DNA from: Nitrosomonadaceae bacterium
GTDB lineage: Bacteria > Pseudomonadota > Gammaproteobacteria > Burkholderiales > Nitrosomonadaceae
Direction: 5' to 3'
Assembly: GCA_030646695.1 (NCBI GenBank)
Contig: JAUSLF010000012.1
Coordinates: 1 to 64,000, forward strand
Length of the DNA: 64,000 nt
The stretch's first letter is position 1, and each line of letters starts with the position of its first letter. The position numbers were made by a program, and so were the translations under genes. This document shows positions 21,560 to 30,372 of this stretch, one piece after another. A model generated the notes under the pieces. That model had not been told where the DNA came from. It saw nothing but the letters and a program-made list of their open reading frames with translations, and made no database searches.

Positions 21560-22715
21560 AGCTAGCAAAACTCCTACCCCCAGAAGCAAGAAATCCGTGA
21601 TGCTGTCAGGCGTAGTGGCGGGTAATACTGCCATCTGCACCGTTGGTAGAACCGGCAACGATCTGCATTACCGCGGCTATGACATTCTGGACCTGGCTGC
21701 TGCCTGCGAATTCGAGGAAATCGCCTATTTGCTGGTGCATGAAAAACTGCCTACGCTCGCGGAACTGGCCGCGTACAAGGCAAAACTGAAAAACCTGCGC
21801 GACCTGCCCGCCAGCGTCAAAACCGTGCTGGAGGCAATTCCGGCAACAGCACACCCGATGGATGTCCTGCGTACCGGCGTATCCGCGCTGGGCACGGTGT
21901 TGCCGGAAGCGGCAGACCATACCAGCGCCACTGCGCGCGATCTGGCCGACCGGCTGTTGGCCTGCCTTGGCTCGATGCTGCTGTACTGGTACCACTATTC
22001 ACACAATAACCGCCGCATTGAACCAGCAACCGACGATGATTCCATCGGCGGGCATTTCCTGCACCTGCTGCACGGCCAGCCGCCGCCGCAACCGTGGGTA
22101 AAAGCCATGCATACCTCGCTGATTCTGTACGCCGAGCATGAGTTCAACGCTTCCACTTTCGCTGCGCGCGTAATCGCTGGAACCGGAGCGGATTTCTACT
22201 CCGCCGTCACCGGCGCCATCGGTGCGCTGCGCGGGATCAAGCATGGCGGGGCCAACGAAGCCGCATTCGACATCCAGCAACGCTACCACGATCCCGACGA
22301 AGCCGAGATTGATATCCGCCGCCGCGTCGCGAATCGGGAAATCATCATCGGTTTCGGCCATCCGGTTTACACCATCGCCGATCCGCGCAACAAAGTCATC
22401 AGGGAAGTAGCCAGAAAGCTGTCGGCAGACGCCGGTGACATGAAAATGTTCGACATCGCGGCCAGGCTGGAAACGGTCATGTGGGACAGCAAAAAAATGT
22501 TCCCCAACCTCGACTGGTTCTCCGCTGTAAGCTATCACATGCTGGGGGTGCCGACTGCCCTGTTCACCCCGCTGTTCGCGATCTCCCGCACCAGCGGCTG
22601 GGCCGCACATATCATCGAACAGCGCCTGGACAACAAGATCATCCGGCCTTCTGCCAATTACATCGGGCCGGACAACCGGGAATTTGTGGCTATTGGGGAA
22701 CGAAATCAAAGATAG
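21552..22715 (+). CDS. prpC: 2-methylcitrate synthase
   Basis: PrpC condenses propionyl-CoA with oxaloacetate. The 387-residue product is a short citrate-synthase-family protein without the extra N-terminal domain of GltA. It has the N-terminal [53 protein letters not shown], and [18 protein letters not shown]. The pairing with prpB (eight-base overlap) separates it from a second gltA. The usual partners prpD or acnD/prpF do not follow; the next gene is a truncated acyltransferase. Confidence 0.92.
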   Translation: MSEASKTPTPRSKKSVMLSGVVAGNTAICTVGRTGNDLHYRGYDILDLAAACEFEEIAYLLVHEKLPTLAELAAYKAKLKNLRDLPASVKTVLEAIPATAHPMDVLRTGVSALGTVLPEAADHTSATARDLADRLLACLGSMLLYWYHYSHNNRRIEPATDDDSIGGHFLHLLHGQPPPQPWVKAMHTSLILYAEHEFNASTFAARVIAGTGADFYSAVTGAIGALRGIKHGGANEAAFDIQQRYHDPDEAEIDIRRRVANREIIIGFGHPVYTIADPRNKVIREVARKLSADAGDMKMFDIAARLETVMWDSKKMFPNLDWFSAVSYHMLGVPTALFTPLFAISRTSGWAAHIIEQRLDNKIIRPSANYIGPDNREFVAIGERNQR

Positions 22716-22838
22716 AAAAATGGTCACATAACAAGACCGGGAGCAGCGAAATATTTGAGCCTGGCCCCTTTACTACAGTTCTCTACTCTACCCTTGCTAA
22801 ATCTAGCCGTTTACAAAAAAATCGCTGGCACCTCCCGA

Positions 22839-23744
22839 ATGGCAATCAATATTCCCCCACGGAAGAATTCCAAACACTTAATTCATCCAAAATACCGCGC
22901 AGACATTGATGGTTTACGAGCAATAGCAGTTCTCCTCGTTGTAACCTATCATGCGTTTCCGAGCTTGGTTAAGGGTGGATTTATTGGCGTAGATATTTTC
23001 TTCGTTATTTCTGGTTTTCTAATCTCAACAATTATTTTTGAAAGCTTGGAGCGCAATAGCTTCAGCTTCGTTGAGTTTTATAGCCGTCGTATCAGGCGCA
23101 TATTCCCAGCACTATTACTGGTATTAATTGCTAGCTATGTGTTTGGTTGGTTTGCGTTATATGCTGACGACTACAAACAGCTGGGCAAACACATCGCGTG
23201 GGGCGCTGGTTTTGTCTCCAATTTTGTGCTCTGGAATGAAACCGGCTACTTTGACAATGCCGCAGAAACAAAGCCACTGCTACACCTCTGGTCGCTCGGC
23301 ATTGAAGAACAGTTTTACATTATCTGGCCACTGCTTCTGTGGTTTGCTTGGAAGCAGCGTATGAATCTGCTGATAATTACGATTGCCTTTGCTCTCATTT
23401 CATTTGCGTTGAACATTGGCAAAGTGAGAAGCGACACGATAGCAGCGTTTTACTCCCCGCAAACTCGTTTCTGGGAATTAATGGCAGGCTCTATCCTAGC
23501 CTATGTCACTCTGTACAAGCAAAACATATTCCCTAGTTTCAAGGAGAGGTTTGACACGTCATTATGTTCAATAATCCGCGTACGAGTGCTACAAGCAAAT
23601 GGCATGATGCTAAGCAATATCCAATCAATGGTAGGCGCTTTACTGATTGCAATTGGCATTCTTGTTATTACCGACCGAGAGCCTTTTCCGGGCTGGCGGG
23701 CCCTACTACCGGTAGCCGGTGCCGGTTTGATTATTTCTGCTGGC
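22839..23744 (+). pseudogene. Acyltransferase 3 family protein, truncated by an IS21-family element
   Basis: The frame has the OafA/YrhL-type acyltransferase N-terminus: YRADIDGLRAIAVLLVVTYH with the motif histidine, then GFIGVDIFFVISGFLIS, FYSRRIRRIFPALLL, and HLWSLGIEEQFYIIWPLLL. These integral membrane enzymes O-acylate surface polysaccharides. About 300 residues remain. Full-length proteins of this type have more membrane helices and often an SGNH domain, to over 600 residues. The real sequence stops at the insertion element; the last dozen codons to 23774 come from it. The gene is visibly AT-richer than its neighbours, suggesting acquisition. Confidence 0.85.
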
Positions 23745-23774
23745 TGTCAATCAGCGTCGAAAACTTTCCACTAG

Positions 23775-24542
23775 TCAGCGTCCAAATGTTTCCACTTTTC
23801 TGGTTTGTTGAGAGTAATTTTTACGCTGTTTGAAGCGATAAGAATCGTTGCCTGTTTCGAGGATGTCGCAATGATGGGTAATGCGGTCAAGCAAAGCGGT
23901 CGTCATTTTCGCATCCCCAAATACTTGCACCCATTCTCCGAAGGACAGATTCGTGGTAATGATCAAAGAGGTTTTCTCATAAAGCTGGCTGATGAGGTGA
24001 AACAGCAAGGCACCACCCGATGCCGGAAACGGCAAATACCCCAGTTCATCCAAGATCACTGCGTCCACAAGGCACAGTTGCCTGGCCAGATTGCCGACAC
24101 GCCCCAAACTTTTTTCGCGCTCCAATTGATTGACCAGATCGACCGCATTGAAGAAACGTACGCGTTTTCCATGATGGATTGCCGCCACCCCAATAGCGGT
24201 GGCCAGATGGGATTTCCCCGTGCCCGTACCACCCACCAGAATCAGGTTGTGCGCGGTCTCCATAAAGGCCGCCCTCGCCAGTTGTTCGACAACGGCCTGC
24301 GACAGCGTTGTCTCGCTCCAGTCAATGCCAAGCAGATCACGATGGATCGGGAATCTGGCCGCCTTGAGCTGATACCGCAGACTTTTGAGTTGGCGATCCG
24401 TTTGCTCTGCCGCAATCAGACGCGCCATCCAGCTTTCAGGGCGATGAATCTGCTTTGGCTTTTCTGTCTGCAATTCGCCCCACGCCGTTGCCATTCCATA
24501 CAGTTGCAGCGCCTTCAAACTCGTCGCGTGATCAATGGACAT
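23775..24542 (-). CDS. istB: IstB, ATP-binding transposition helper of the IS21-family element
   Basis: IstB is an AAA+ ATPase related to DnaC that helps choose the target for IstA. The 255-residue product has the Walker [14 protein letters not shown], a Walker B at [13 protein letters not shown], and the sensor-like [12 protein letters not shown]. The start at 24542 ([12 protein letters not shown]) overlaps the istA stop by 11 bases, the usual coupled arrangement; an in-frame extension to 24593 lies inside istA. It appears intact. Confidence 0.93.
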   Translation of the reverse strand: MSIDHATSLKALQLYGMATAWGELQTEKPKQIHRPESWMARLIAAEQTDRQLKSLRYQLKAARFPIHRDLLGIDWSETTLSQAVVEQLARAAFMETAHNLILVGGTGTGKSHLATAIGVAAIHHGKRVRFFNAVDLVNQLEREKSLGRVGNLARQLCLVDAVILDELGYLPFPASGGALLFHLISQLYEKTSLIITTNLSFGEWVQVFGDAKMTTALLDRITHHCDILETGNDSYRFKQRKNYSQQTRKVETFGR

Positions 24543-26031
24543 TGGCTGCTCCCAGCAGATAGTCGTAGCGCTGGCAATCGGCGATGGGCTCAATCGTTAA
24601 TGCAATTCCATCAGGCACGTTGTTTGCTGCGGCAGGCAAGTGCGGCGCAATGAGACGGCGCAGCTCGTTCATTACGATAGATGCACTGACAACCCCACAT
24701 TCCAGCGACGACTCACAGGCGACCGTGAGCGCATCAAGACCCGCTTCTCCCGCGAGTATGAGCAACTCGACAAAGGCGCGGTCCCCCCTGGGTTGTTTCA
24801 GAATATGGTCACGCACCCTTTGGATTGGGATGGGCAAGTCCCACATCACGAAGGGCGCGCCATTGCGTAGTGCGCCGGGTTTCTTTTCCAGCACCGGCAG
24901 GTAATGCCAGGGATCGCAGACCAACCGGTCACGACCAAACACGCGTGAATGGGCGGCAATGACTTCGCCATGCGCCACGACGCGAATCTGATCGGCTGTG
25001 GTGCGGACAGAAACCGCCTGACCGGCCATGCTGGCCAGAACGCTATAACGATTGCGGTCCACCCTGACCAGACAGGTCGAAGACACTCGCATCATTTGTT
25101 CGACATAGCCATCAAAATGGGCAGTGACAGGCCGCAGCAGCGGATACTCATCGGCAAAGCATTCTGCGATGGTGCGTTGACTCTGCACAGGATGGGTGCG
25201 TTGCGCCAATTCCTTGCAGCGGGTGGCAAGCCAGACATTCAAATCGGCAAATGAAGCAAAGCGTGCCAGGGGCGTGAACAGCCATTCACGCACATTGCCC
25301 ACCTGATTCTCCACTTGTCCTTTCTCCCAGCCGGAGGCTGGCGTACAAGCAACCGGTTCAAACAAGTAATGATTGGCCAATGTTAAGAAGCGCCGGTTAA
25401 ATTGGCGTTCCTTGCCTGCATATACGGTATCAACCACCGTTTTGAGGTTGTCGTAGATCAGGCGGGCGGGCACACCGCCGAAGAAGGCAAAAGCGCGACT
25501 ATGCGCATCCAGTACCATCTCCTGCGTTTCTCGTGGATAGGCCACCACAAACATCTGACGGCTATAAGCCAGACGGAAGTGCGCCACCTTGATGGTTTGC
25601 ACGATGCCGCCCAGCTCCACCTGTTCCTGGCTCCAGTCAAACTGGCAAGCGTCTCCAGGCTGAAACAACATCGGTACGAAGGCTTCATTGAGCTTCGGGC
25701 CAATATTGCCGGATTTCCAGCGCTTGATGAAACGCTGTACGCTGTCATAGGCGCCGCTGTAGCCGATTTCCTGCAAACCCTCAAAGAACCGGTGAGCGGT
25801 GCGGCGGCGTGGTCGGGGAAGTTTGGCTTCACCAACCAGCCACTTTATGAGCTGTTCTTCAAATTGACCCAACTTCGGGGAGACCGTCTGTTCCCGCTCG
25901 TACTTGGGTTCTTCGACGGTTTTGAGATGCTTGCGCACTGTCGGTCGAGACAAACCCATGTCGCGGGCAATTGCCGAAACGGTTTGCTTTTGTACCCAAT
26001 GCCGCCTGCGAATTTCGTAAATAATGTCCAT
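24532..26031 (-). CDS. istA: IstA, DDE transposase of the IS21-family element
   Basis: IstA cuts and joins the element ends. The 499-residue protein begins with a helix-turn-helix ([23 protein letters not shown]). An RNase H-like DDE core follows: the first acidic residue in [13 protein letters not shown], the second in [10 protein letters not shown], and the glutamate in [16 protein letters not shown]. An IstA C-terminal domain follows. The frame extends three codons further upstream to 26040. No internal stop or frameshift is seen, so the element may be active. Confidence 0.93.
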   Translation of the reverse strand: MDIIYEIRRRHWVQKQTVSAIARDMGLSRPTVRKHLKTVEEPKYEREQTVSPKLGQFEEQLIKWLVGEAKLPRPRRRTAHRFFEGLQEIGYSGAYDSVQRFIKRWKSGNIGPKLNEAFVPMLFQPGDACQFDWSQEQVELGGIVQTIKVAHFRLAYSRQMFVVAYPRETQEMVLDAHSRAFAFFGGVPARLIYDNLKTVVDTVYAGKERQFNRRFLTLANHYLFEPVACTPASGWEKGQVENQVGNVREWLFTPLARFASFADLNVWLATRCKELAQRTHPVQSQRTIAECFADEYPLLRPVTAHFDGYVEQMMRVSSTCLVRVDRNRYSVLASMAGQAVSVRTTADQIRVVAHGEVIAAHSRVFGRDRLVCDPWHYLPVLEKKPGALRNGAPFVMWDLPIPIQRVRDHILKQPRGDRAFVELLILAGEAGLDALTVACESSLECGVVSASIVMNELRRLIAPHLPAAANNVPDGIALTIEPIADCQRYDYLLGAANVH

Positions 26032-26285
26032 GTAAAACACTCCAGATACCCCCGGCTAAAACGCCGGATGATTACATACTGGGGTGGAAACTATTGGACG
26101 CTGTTTCCACCCCTAATCTGGAAAGTTTTGCACGCTGTTTGACACCGTATGGCTTCCCATCTCCGTACGAACAAAATATGTACCGAAACGTATACCCATA
26201 TTCACATCAATATTAGGAGATGGAACAGACCAACGCGACCGGCAGAAACGTGCCAAAACCCGATCTCGGTAATGTTTTCTACACC

Positions 26286-26708
26286 TTAAGCAAAAGTACG
26301 TTCCAGCATCATCCCGAAGCGGCTCTCAAGTGCAACCTGTCGCCGGTAGAAATCTGCCTTGACCTCCAGGGCGTCGATCTCTTCGCTGCGCCGTTCCAGT
26401 TCCTGCTTTAGCTGGCGGATCTCCCGCTGCAATCCGGCGACCTGTTGCACCTGCCAGAATAACGTCCGGATTTCAGTCGGTTCCATTCCGCGGCGCCATT
26501 CCCCGATAAAAAGAAGCCCGTCCCTGAAATAGAAGCCTTCCCGCGATTGGCCGAGGAGGGCGGATACATCGCCCAGGACATGAAACCTTAACAGCCGACT
26601 GGCTGACTCGGGTAGTGCAGTGCTGCCATTTTTCCAACGTTTGATGGTTTTGGTACGAACGGATTTAATCAAGTTCCTACAATTTAACATAATATACATT
26701 ATGAGCAA
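26286..26708 (-). CDS. DUF3653-like (VC1465-type) DNA-binding protein
   Basis: The 140-residue product contains SVRTKTIKRWKNG...PESASRLLRFHVLGDVSALLG followed by a W-R-containing stretch (FIGEWRRGMEPTEIR). This resembles small phage and integrative-element regulators, including the Xer-activating VC1465 group, with a short helix-turn-helix. A predicted coiled coil (about residues 90-125) forms the tail. The start is unclear: TTG at 26708, or ATGs at 26699 or 26690, all within an inverted repeat and none with a good ribosome site. Its setting right after an insertion element suggests accessory DNA. Confidence 0.6.
   Translation of the reverse strand: MLIMYIMLNCRNLIKSVRTKTIKRWKNGSTALPESASRLLRFHVLGDVSALLGQSREGFYFRDGLLFIGEWRRGMEPTEIRTLFWQVQQVAGLQREIRQLKQELERRSEEIDALEVKADFYRRQVALESRFGMMLERTFA
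26688..26703. promoter_or_regulatory. Inverted repeat at the start of the DUF3653-like gene
   Basis: CATAAT and ATTATG form a perfect 6-bp inverted repeat around a 4-base ATAC spacer, in an AT-rich patch overlapping the possible start codons of the minus-strand regulator. Its size and place suit an operator for a dimeric helix-turn-helix protein, perhaps the same gene's product. This is inference from position only. Confidence 0.3.
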
Positions 26709-26791
26709 TTCATGTATGGCTTCTTTGGTCGGCTTTTCGCATAATTCGACTAAGAATCAGGGAGGTAACGGCCACAAGTGTCAAATGCCGG

Positions 26792-27202
26792 TCAGGCCGA
26801 GGGCGATGCGTGGGGAAACTTCGGGTTGTAGACTATCTCCCAGAGAAACCCGTCAAGGTCAGTGAAATAACCGGCGTAACCACCCCAGTCGGTGAGCTGC
26901 GCCGACTTTGTTACTTTGGCCCCGTAAGAAGCGACACGCTGCAGCAGCGCATCGACTTCAGTCGCAGTGCGCACATTATGGGCCAGGGAGAAACCCGGAA
27001 AGCCGCTTCCTTCAGGGGTAAGGCCGGCGTCAGCCGCCAGACTTGCACGCGACCAGAGCGCCAGTCGCGTCTGCCCGAGTGCGAAGAAGGTAACTGCTGG
27101 TGGAGACTTGAGCCGCGGCAGGCCCAGGCATACCTCGTAGAAACGGCTGGCCTTCTCCAAGTCGGCGACGCCGAGTGTAATGTAGCTAACCCACTGTTCC
27201 AT
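26792..27202 (-). CDS. VOC-family (glyoxalase/dioxygenase-like) protein
   Basis: This is a 136-residue vicinal-oxygen-chelate fold protein: VSYITLGVADLEKASRFYEVCLGLP at the N-terminus and YAGYFTDLDGFLWEIVYNP at the C-terminus, the latter holding the conserved acidic metal ligand of the fold. Members include glyoxalases, resistance proteins and dioxygenases, and the substrate cannot be told from sequence. The frame starts with TTG at 27208, but I use the ATG at 27202. It lies 21 bases after the coiled-coil gene and on the same strand. Confidence 0.8.
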   Translation of the reverse strand: MEQWVSYITLGVADLEKASRFYEVCLGLPRLKSPPAVTFFALGQTRLALWSRASLAADAGLTPEGSGFPGFSLAHNVRTATEVDALLQRVASYGAKVTKSAQLTDWGGYAGYFTDLDGFLWEIVYNPKFPHASPSA

Positions 27203-27223
27203 AGGCAAATACCTGGTTGGGAT

Positions 27224-27550
27224 TCATCGGCTCAACAGTAGAAAAAGCACCAGACAGAGCGAAACAGCGGTCGCGGCGACGCAAAACAGCAGTACCCGCC
27301 TGAGCTTTGCTTCAGCGACCGAGGCCGCCTGCTCCACTGCCGCGACTGTGCTCTGCAGTTGTTCAGCCAGCTCCTTGATCTGGATCGAGCTCTGCGAGGC
27401 AGCGGCTTGCAGCTCGCTGATCTGCTGCTGCAACGTCGGATCGGCCGTTGTATCGACTTTTTTCTTGGTGAAAACAGGAGTTGCGACTGAGATGATAGCT
27501 CCCACATGTGGGAGCACCGCCTTTAACGCAGGAATCAACCATGCAGCCAT
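27224..27550 (-). CDS. Small coiled-coil protein with a C-terminal membrane segment
   Basis: This 108-residue protein has a mildly hydrophobic N-terminus (AAWLIPALKAVLPHVGAIISVATPVF). A heptad-rich Gln/Ala/Glu helix spans about residues 38-83, and a strong membrane segment (VLLFCVAATAVSLCLVLFLLL) lies at the end. AAGGA precedes the ATG at good distance. The layout suits a tail-anchored oligomer. I do not recognise a family. It lies between VOC and SDR genes on the same strand. Confidence 0.6.
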   Translation of the reverse strand: MAAWLIPALKAVLPHVGAIISVATPVFTKKKVDTTADPTLQQQISELQAAASQSSIQIKELAEQLQSTVAAVEQAASVAEAKLRRVLLFCVAATAVSLCLVLFLLLSR

Positions 27551-27665
27551 AGATGTGTCCTTCTTGAATGGGTATTCATGATACTGGCGTAATTGTTTGA
27601 TGCTCTACGGAATTATAGCTTCAATATCAGTCAAAATCAGTGACGGTCCCAACTGCCCCGCAGGC

Positions 27666-28406
27666 TCAGGCGATGCCGCCATTGGCGCCGATGTTCTGTC
27701 CCGTGACCCAGCCCGCTTCTGCGCCGACCAGGAAAAGCACCACCTGGGCAATATCCTCCGGTTCGCCGATACGGTTCAGCACGGTCATGCCGGCCATGCG
27801 TTTGATCTCTTCCGCACTTTTGCCAGTAGTAAAGAGTTCGGTATTCACCGGTCCGGGCGAAACGATGTTGGCCGTAATGCCGCGCGCGCCTGCTTCCCTC
27901 GCAAAAATCCGCGTCAACTGCTCGACCGCGCCTTTACTGGCGGCATAGGCGCCGTAGTTCGGCAGCATCAGCCGCGTGACGGTGCTGGACAGGGTAACGA
28001 CACGCCCACCGTCCGCCAGCCGGGTGGCAGCTTCCCGCAAAGCATAGAAGATGCCTTTGACGTTGCTGCTCAAGATCCGGTCGAACTCCTCATCGCTGGT
28101 GTCCGCAATCTTCTTGTAGAGTAGTACGCCGGCGTTGTTGATCAGGATATCCACCCGCGCGTAGCGTTCGATGGCCGTGTCAAACAGCCTGCGCACTTCG
28201 GCCGGATCGCTGACATCGGCGCGCACGGCCAACGCTTCGCCGCCTGCGGCCGTAATCTCAGCGCAAACCGCCTCGGCGTCCTGCTGGCGCGCCACATAGT
28301 TGATGACCACTTTGGCACCGGCAGCAGCCAGTGTTCGCGCGATTTCGGCACCGATGCCGCGGGACGAGCCGGTGATGATGGCGACTTTATCCTGGAGCGC
28401 TGTCAT
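27666..28406 (-). CDS. SDR-family oxidoreductase
   Basis: This is a classical short-chain dehydrogenase of 246 residues: the cofactor motif TGSSRGIGAEIA near residue 12, NNAGV near residue 90, catalytic Ser in LSSTV, and the catalytic YGAYAASKGA (Tyr-x-x-x-Lys). SPGPVNTELF and GWVTGQNIGANGG complete the pattern. It is close to the 3-oxoacyl-ACP reductase/glucose dehydrogenase-like group, but the substrate is unknown. It starts with ATG at 28406, 67 bases after a broken VOC gene on the same strand. Confidence 0.88.
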   Translation of the reverse strand: MTALQDKVAIITGSSRGIGAEIARTLAAAGAKVVINYVARQQDAEAVCAEITAAGGEALAVRADVSDPAEVRRLFDTAIERYARVDILINNAGVLLYKKIADTSDEEFDRILSSNVKGIFYALREAATRLADGGRVVTLSSTVTRLMLPNYGAYAASKGAVEQLTRIFAREAGARGITANIVSPGPVNTELFTTGKSAEEIKRMAGMTVLNRIGEPEDIAQVVLFLVGAEAGWVTGQNIGANGGIA

Positions 28407-28473
28407 GGTTCTGTGGGGGTCTGAAGGTCTGCAAGCAGATCAGGTAATTGATTGTTTAAATTGGCACCCTGCT

Positions 28474-28856
28474 CTATTCCTTGGCAAAGTTCAGCTCCAC
28501 ACCGTTGCCCGCCGGGTCTTTGAAGAACAGTTGAACCTTGCCGGTCAGTGGCATATGGCTGTCTCGAATTGGATATTGTGTCGCTGCAGGCGGACTTCCA
28601 TTTCCTGCCGCCCGGTGCAGGTGAACGCCACGTGATCGAAGGTGGTGGCGACATGGGTGAGGCGTGTTTCACCCGGATGCGTCTGGCTCAGATGGAGAAT
28701 GTCCTGCCCGCCGGCGTAGAGCCAGTAGCCGGAGCCATCCAGCGGCGGCCGCTGGCCCAACTCGAGACCTACCACCTCACAGTAGAATTCCTTGAGCTTG
28801 TCCAGCAGTTCGCGCGGTGCGCGCAGGTTGTAATGATTGAAGCCAATTATAGCCAT
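28474..28856 (-). pseudogene. VOC-family protein gene with a frameshift
   Basis: The first frame (28856 to a stop at 28545) gives a VOC N-terminus, IIGFNHYNLRAPRELLDKLKEFYCEVVGLELG, and the middle FDHVAFTC, ending ETAICH. The expected C-terminal part, VQLFFKDPAGNGVELNFAKE, lies directly after it in another frame (28554 to the stop at 28474). The shift occurs at about 28545-28560 and corresponds to one missing base or two extra. That tail carries the conserved glutamate metal ligand, so the short product should be inactive. AGGAA precedes the start. A sequencing error is possible. Confidence 0.8.
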
Positions 28857-28918
28857 GCGAATTCCTGGCGGTTATGACGGGACACAGGCTGCACAGCATC
28901 TGGTATGCCGATTGTGAA

Positions 28919-29575
28919 TCAATGTGTTGCGCCGCTAACCCGCAGTAGTTTAGCAACTTGCAAATGCTCCCGGCTCAGGGCAAAACTCAGTGCAGTGCCG
29001 CCGGATTCATTGCGGATATTGGGGTTTGCACCCTTCTGCAACAGCAGCTTGACGGCATCAAGATGGTCGCCCCTTGCTGCCATCATCAGCGCGGTGGTTC
29101 CATTGTCGGAGGTCGAATCGATTTTTGCGCCTACATCCAGCAGCATCTCGACGATTTCCGTGTGGCCCTTGGTTGCGGCATATATCAATGGATTCCATCC
29201 CTTGTGATTGATTTCTGCGCCTTTGATATAAAACTGCTTGGCCATGCCGGCTTCGCCATGGTAACTGGCGAGCATGATGGCAGTTTCGCCATAGTGATTG
29301 CGCAGATTGGGATTGGCGCCTGCCTCCAGCAGCAGGTGGATGAGATGGTTATTTTTATTCTGGACTGCGATCATCAGCAGCGTATTTCCGCGTTTGTCGT
29401 ATGTATTGGGATCAGCGCCTTTCGCCAGCAGTTTGGTCAGGTCGGTAGCGTTGTTGTCCTCCACCGCCCAGATCAAGTCTTCATGGATATCTGCGGCGGC
29501 ATGCCCCGGCAGGCACAAGTTGGCAGCGAGCAGCAGACCGGCGAGTAAATGTGGTATTTTGAGCGAATTCAACAT
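28919..29575 (-). CDS. Secreted ankyrin-repeat protein
   Basis: The 218-residue product has a Sec signal peptide (hydrophobic core LLAGLLLAANLCLPGHAAA, cleavage near residue 28). It is followed by five or six ankyrin repeats, each about 33 residues (GNTLLMIAVQNKNNHLIHLLLEAGANPN and similar). It is probably a periplasmic protein-interaction scaffold. The ATG follows the tatD stop with no gap, suggesting coupling. Ankyrin genes at this place after tatD are common in betaproteobacteria, but their partner is unknown. Confidence 0.85.
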   Translation of the reverse strand: MLNSLKIPHLLAGLLLAANLCLPGHAAADIHEDLIWAVEDNNATDLTKLLAKGADPNTYDKRGNTLLMIAVQNKNNHLIHLLLEAGANPNLRNHYGETAIMLASYHGEAGMAKQFYIKGAEINHKGWNPLIYAATKGHTEIVEMLLDVGAKIDSTSDNGTTALMMAARGDHLDAVKLLLQKGANPNIRNESGGTALSFALSREHLQVAKLLRVSGATH

Positions 29576-30340
29576 TCAGGTTACCTTGAACAATTTGAAA
29601 AAATTGCGGGTGGTCGCAGTGGCTACTTCGCCTACGGTGATGCCGCGCAATACGGCGATTTCTTCGGCAACATGCCGCACGAAGGCGGGCTGATTGATTT
29701 TACCACGGTGAGGTACCGGGGCAAGATAGGGCGAATCGGTTTCCACCAGCATTCTCTCCAGCGGGATCTTTTTGGCAATGTCCTTTAGATTAGTAGCTTT
29801 CTTGAAAGTTACAATGCCGGAAAAAGAAATATAGAAATTCATCTCCATCGCCTGCTGCGCTACTTCCCAGCTCTCGGTAAAGCAGTGCATCACTCCGCCG
29901 ACGCTGTCGGCGCCCTCCTCCGTCATGATGCGCAGGGTATCTGCCGCCGCCTCGCGGGTATGGATGATAAGCGGTTTGTTGCATAGCCGGGCAGCACGGA
30001 TATGCTGGCGGAAGCGTTCCCGTTGCCATTCCAGATCGCCTTTGAGGCGGAAATAATCCAGCCCGGTTTCGCCAATGGCGACGACCCTGGGATGACAAGC
30101 CAGCGTCGCCAGTTGTGCCGCCTGCGGTTCGGCCAGATTCTCGTAATCGGGATGGACGCCGACCGAGGCGAAAAGATTGGGGTGGGCCTCCGCCAGCGCC
30201 AATACCCGCGGAAAATCCTGCAAATTGACGCTCACGCAAAGGGCGTGACCGACATCGTTGTCGCGCATGTTGGCCAGCAGCTCATCAAGATTGACGGCTA
30301 GATCTGGAAAATCCAGATGGCAGTGGGAATCAACGAGCAT
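29576..30340 (-). CDS. tatD: TatD-family deoxyribonuclease
   Basis: TatD proteins are metal-dependent TIM-barrel nucleases acting on DNA 3' ends and D-aminoacyl-tRNA-like substrates. The 254-residue product has the metal ligands SHCHLDF at the N-terminus, GETGLDYF (glutamate), IHTREA, MHCFTES and ETDSPYLAPVPHRGK, all five family signatures. It sits between holB and the ankyrin gene. The 32-base gap to holB leaves no room for pilZ, often found here. Confidence 0.93.
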   Translation of the reverse strand: MLVDSHCHLDFPDLAVNLDELLANMRDNDVGHALCVSVNLQDFPRVLALAEAHPNLFASVGVHPDYENLAEPQAAQLATLACHPRVVAIGETGLDYFRLKGDLEWQRERFRQHIRAARLCNKPLIIHTREAAADTLRIMTEEGADSVGGVMHCFTESWEVAQQAMEMNFYISFSGIVTFKKATNLKDIAKKIPLERMLVETDSPYLAPVPHRGKINQPAFVRHVAEEIAVLRGITVGEVATATTRNFFKLFKVT

Positions 30341-30372
30341 AAGGGACTCCCATTAAGGAGTTGGCAAGTTCA

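Larger units (their letters stand above)
23745..26144 (-). mobile_element. IS21-family insertion sequence, complete, 2400 bp
   Basis: The element starts TGTCAATCAGCG at 23745 and ends CGCTGTTTGACA at 26144. The outermost 26 bases form an inverted repeat with three mismatches, and inner copies of a CAGCGTCCAA..GTTTCCAC motif follow at both ends. Multiple terminal repeats and TG...CA tips are typical of IS21. It carries istA and istB on the minus strand. The flanks (ending CTGGC on the left, starting CCGTA on the right) show no target duplication. Confidence 0.93.

Noticed and set aside
21552-22715. A second citrate synthase gltA
   Set aside because: Short length, lack of the extra N-terminal domain and the overlap with prpB favour methylcitrate synthase.
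26220-26411. Plus-strand open frame of 63 codons after the IS21-family element
   Set aside because: Most of it is antisense to the DUF3653-like gene, and the purine-rich stretch before it overlaps the ATG rather than lying at ribosome-site distance.
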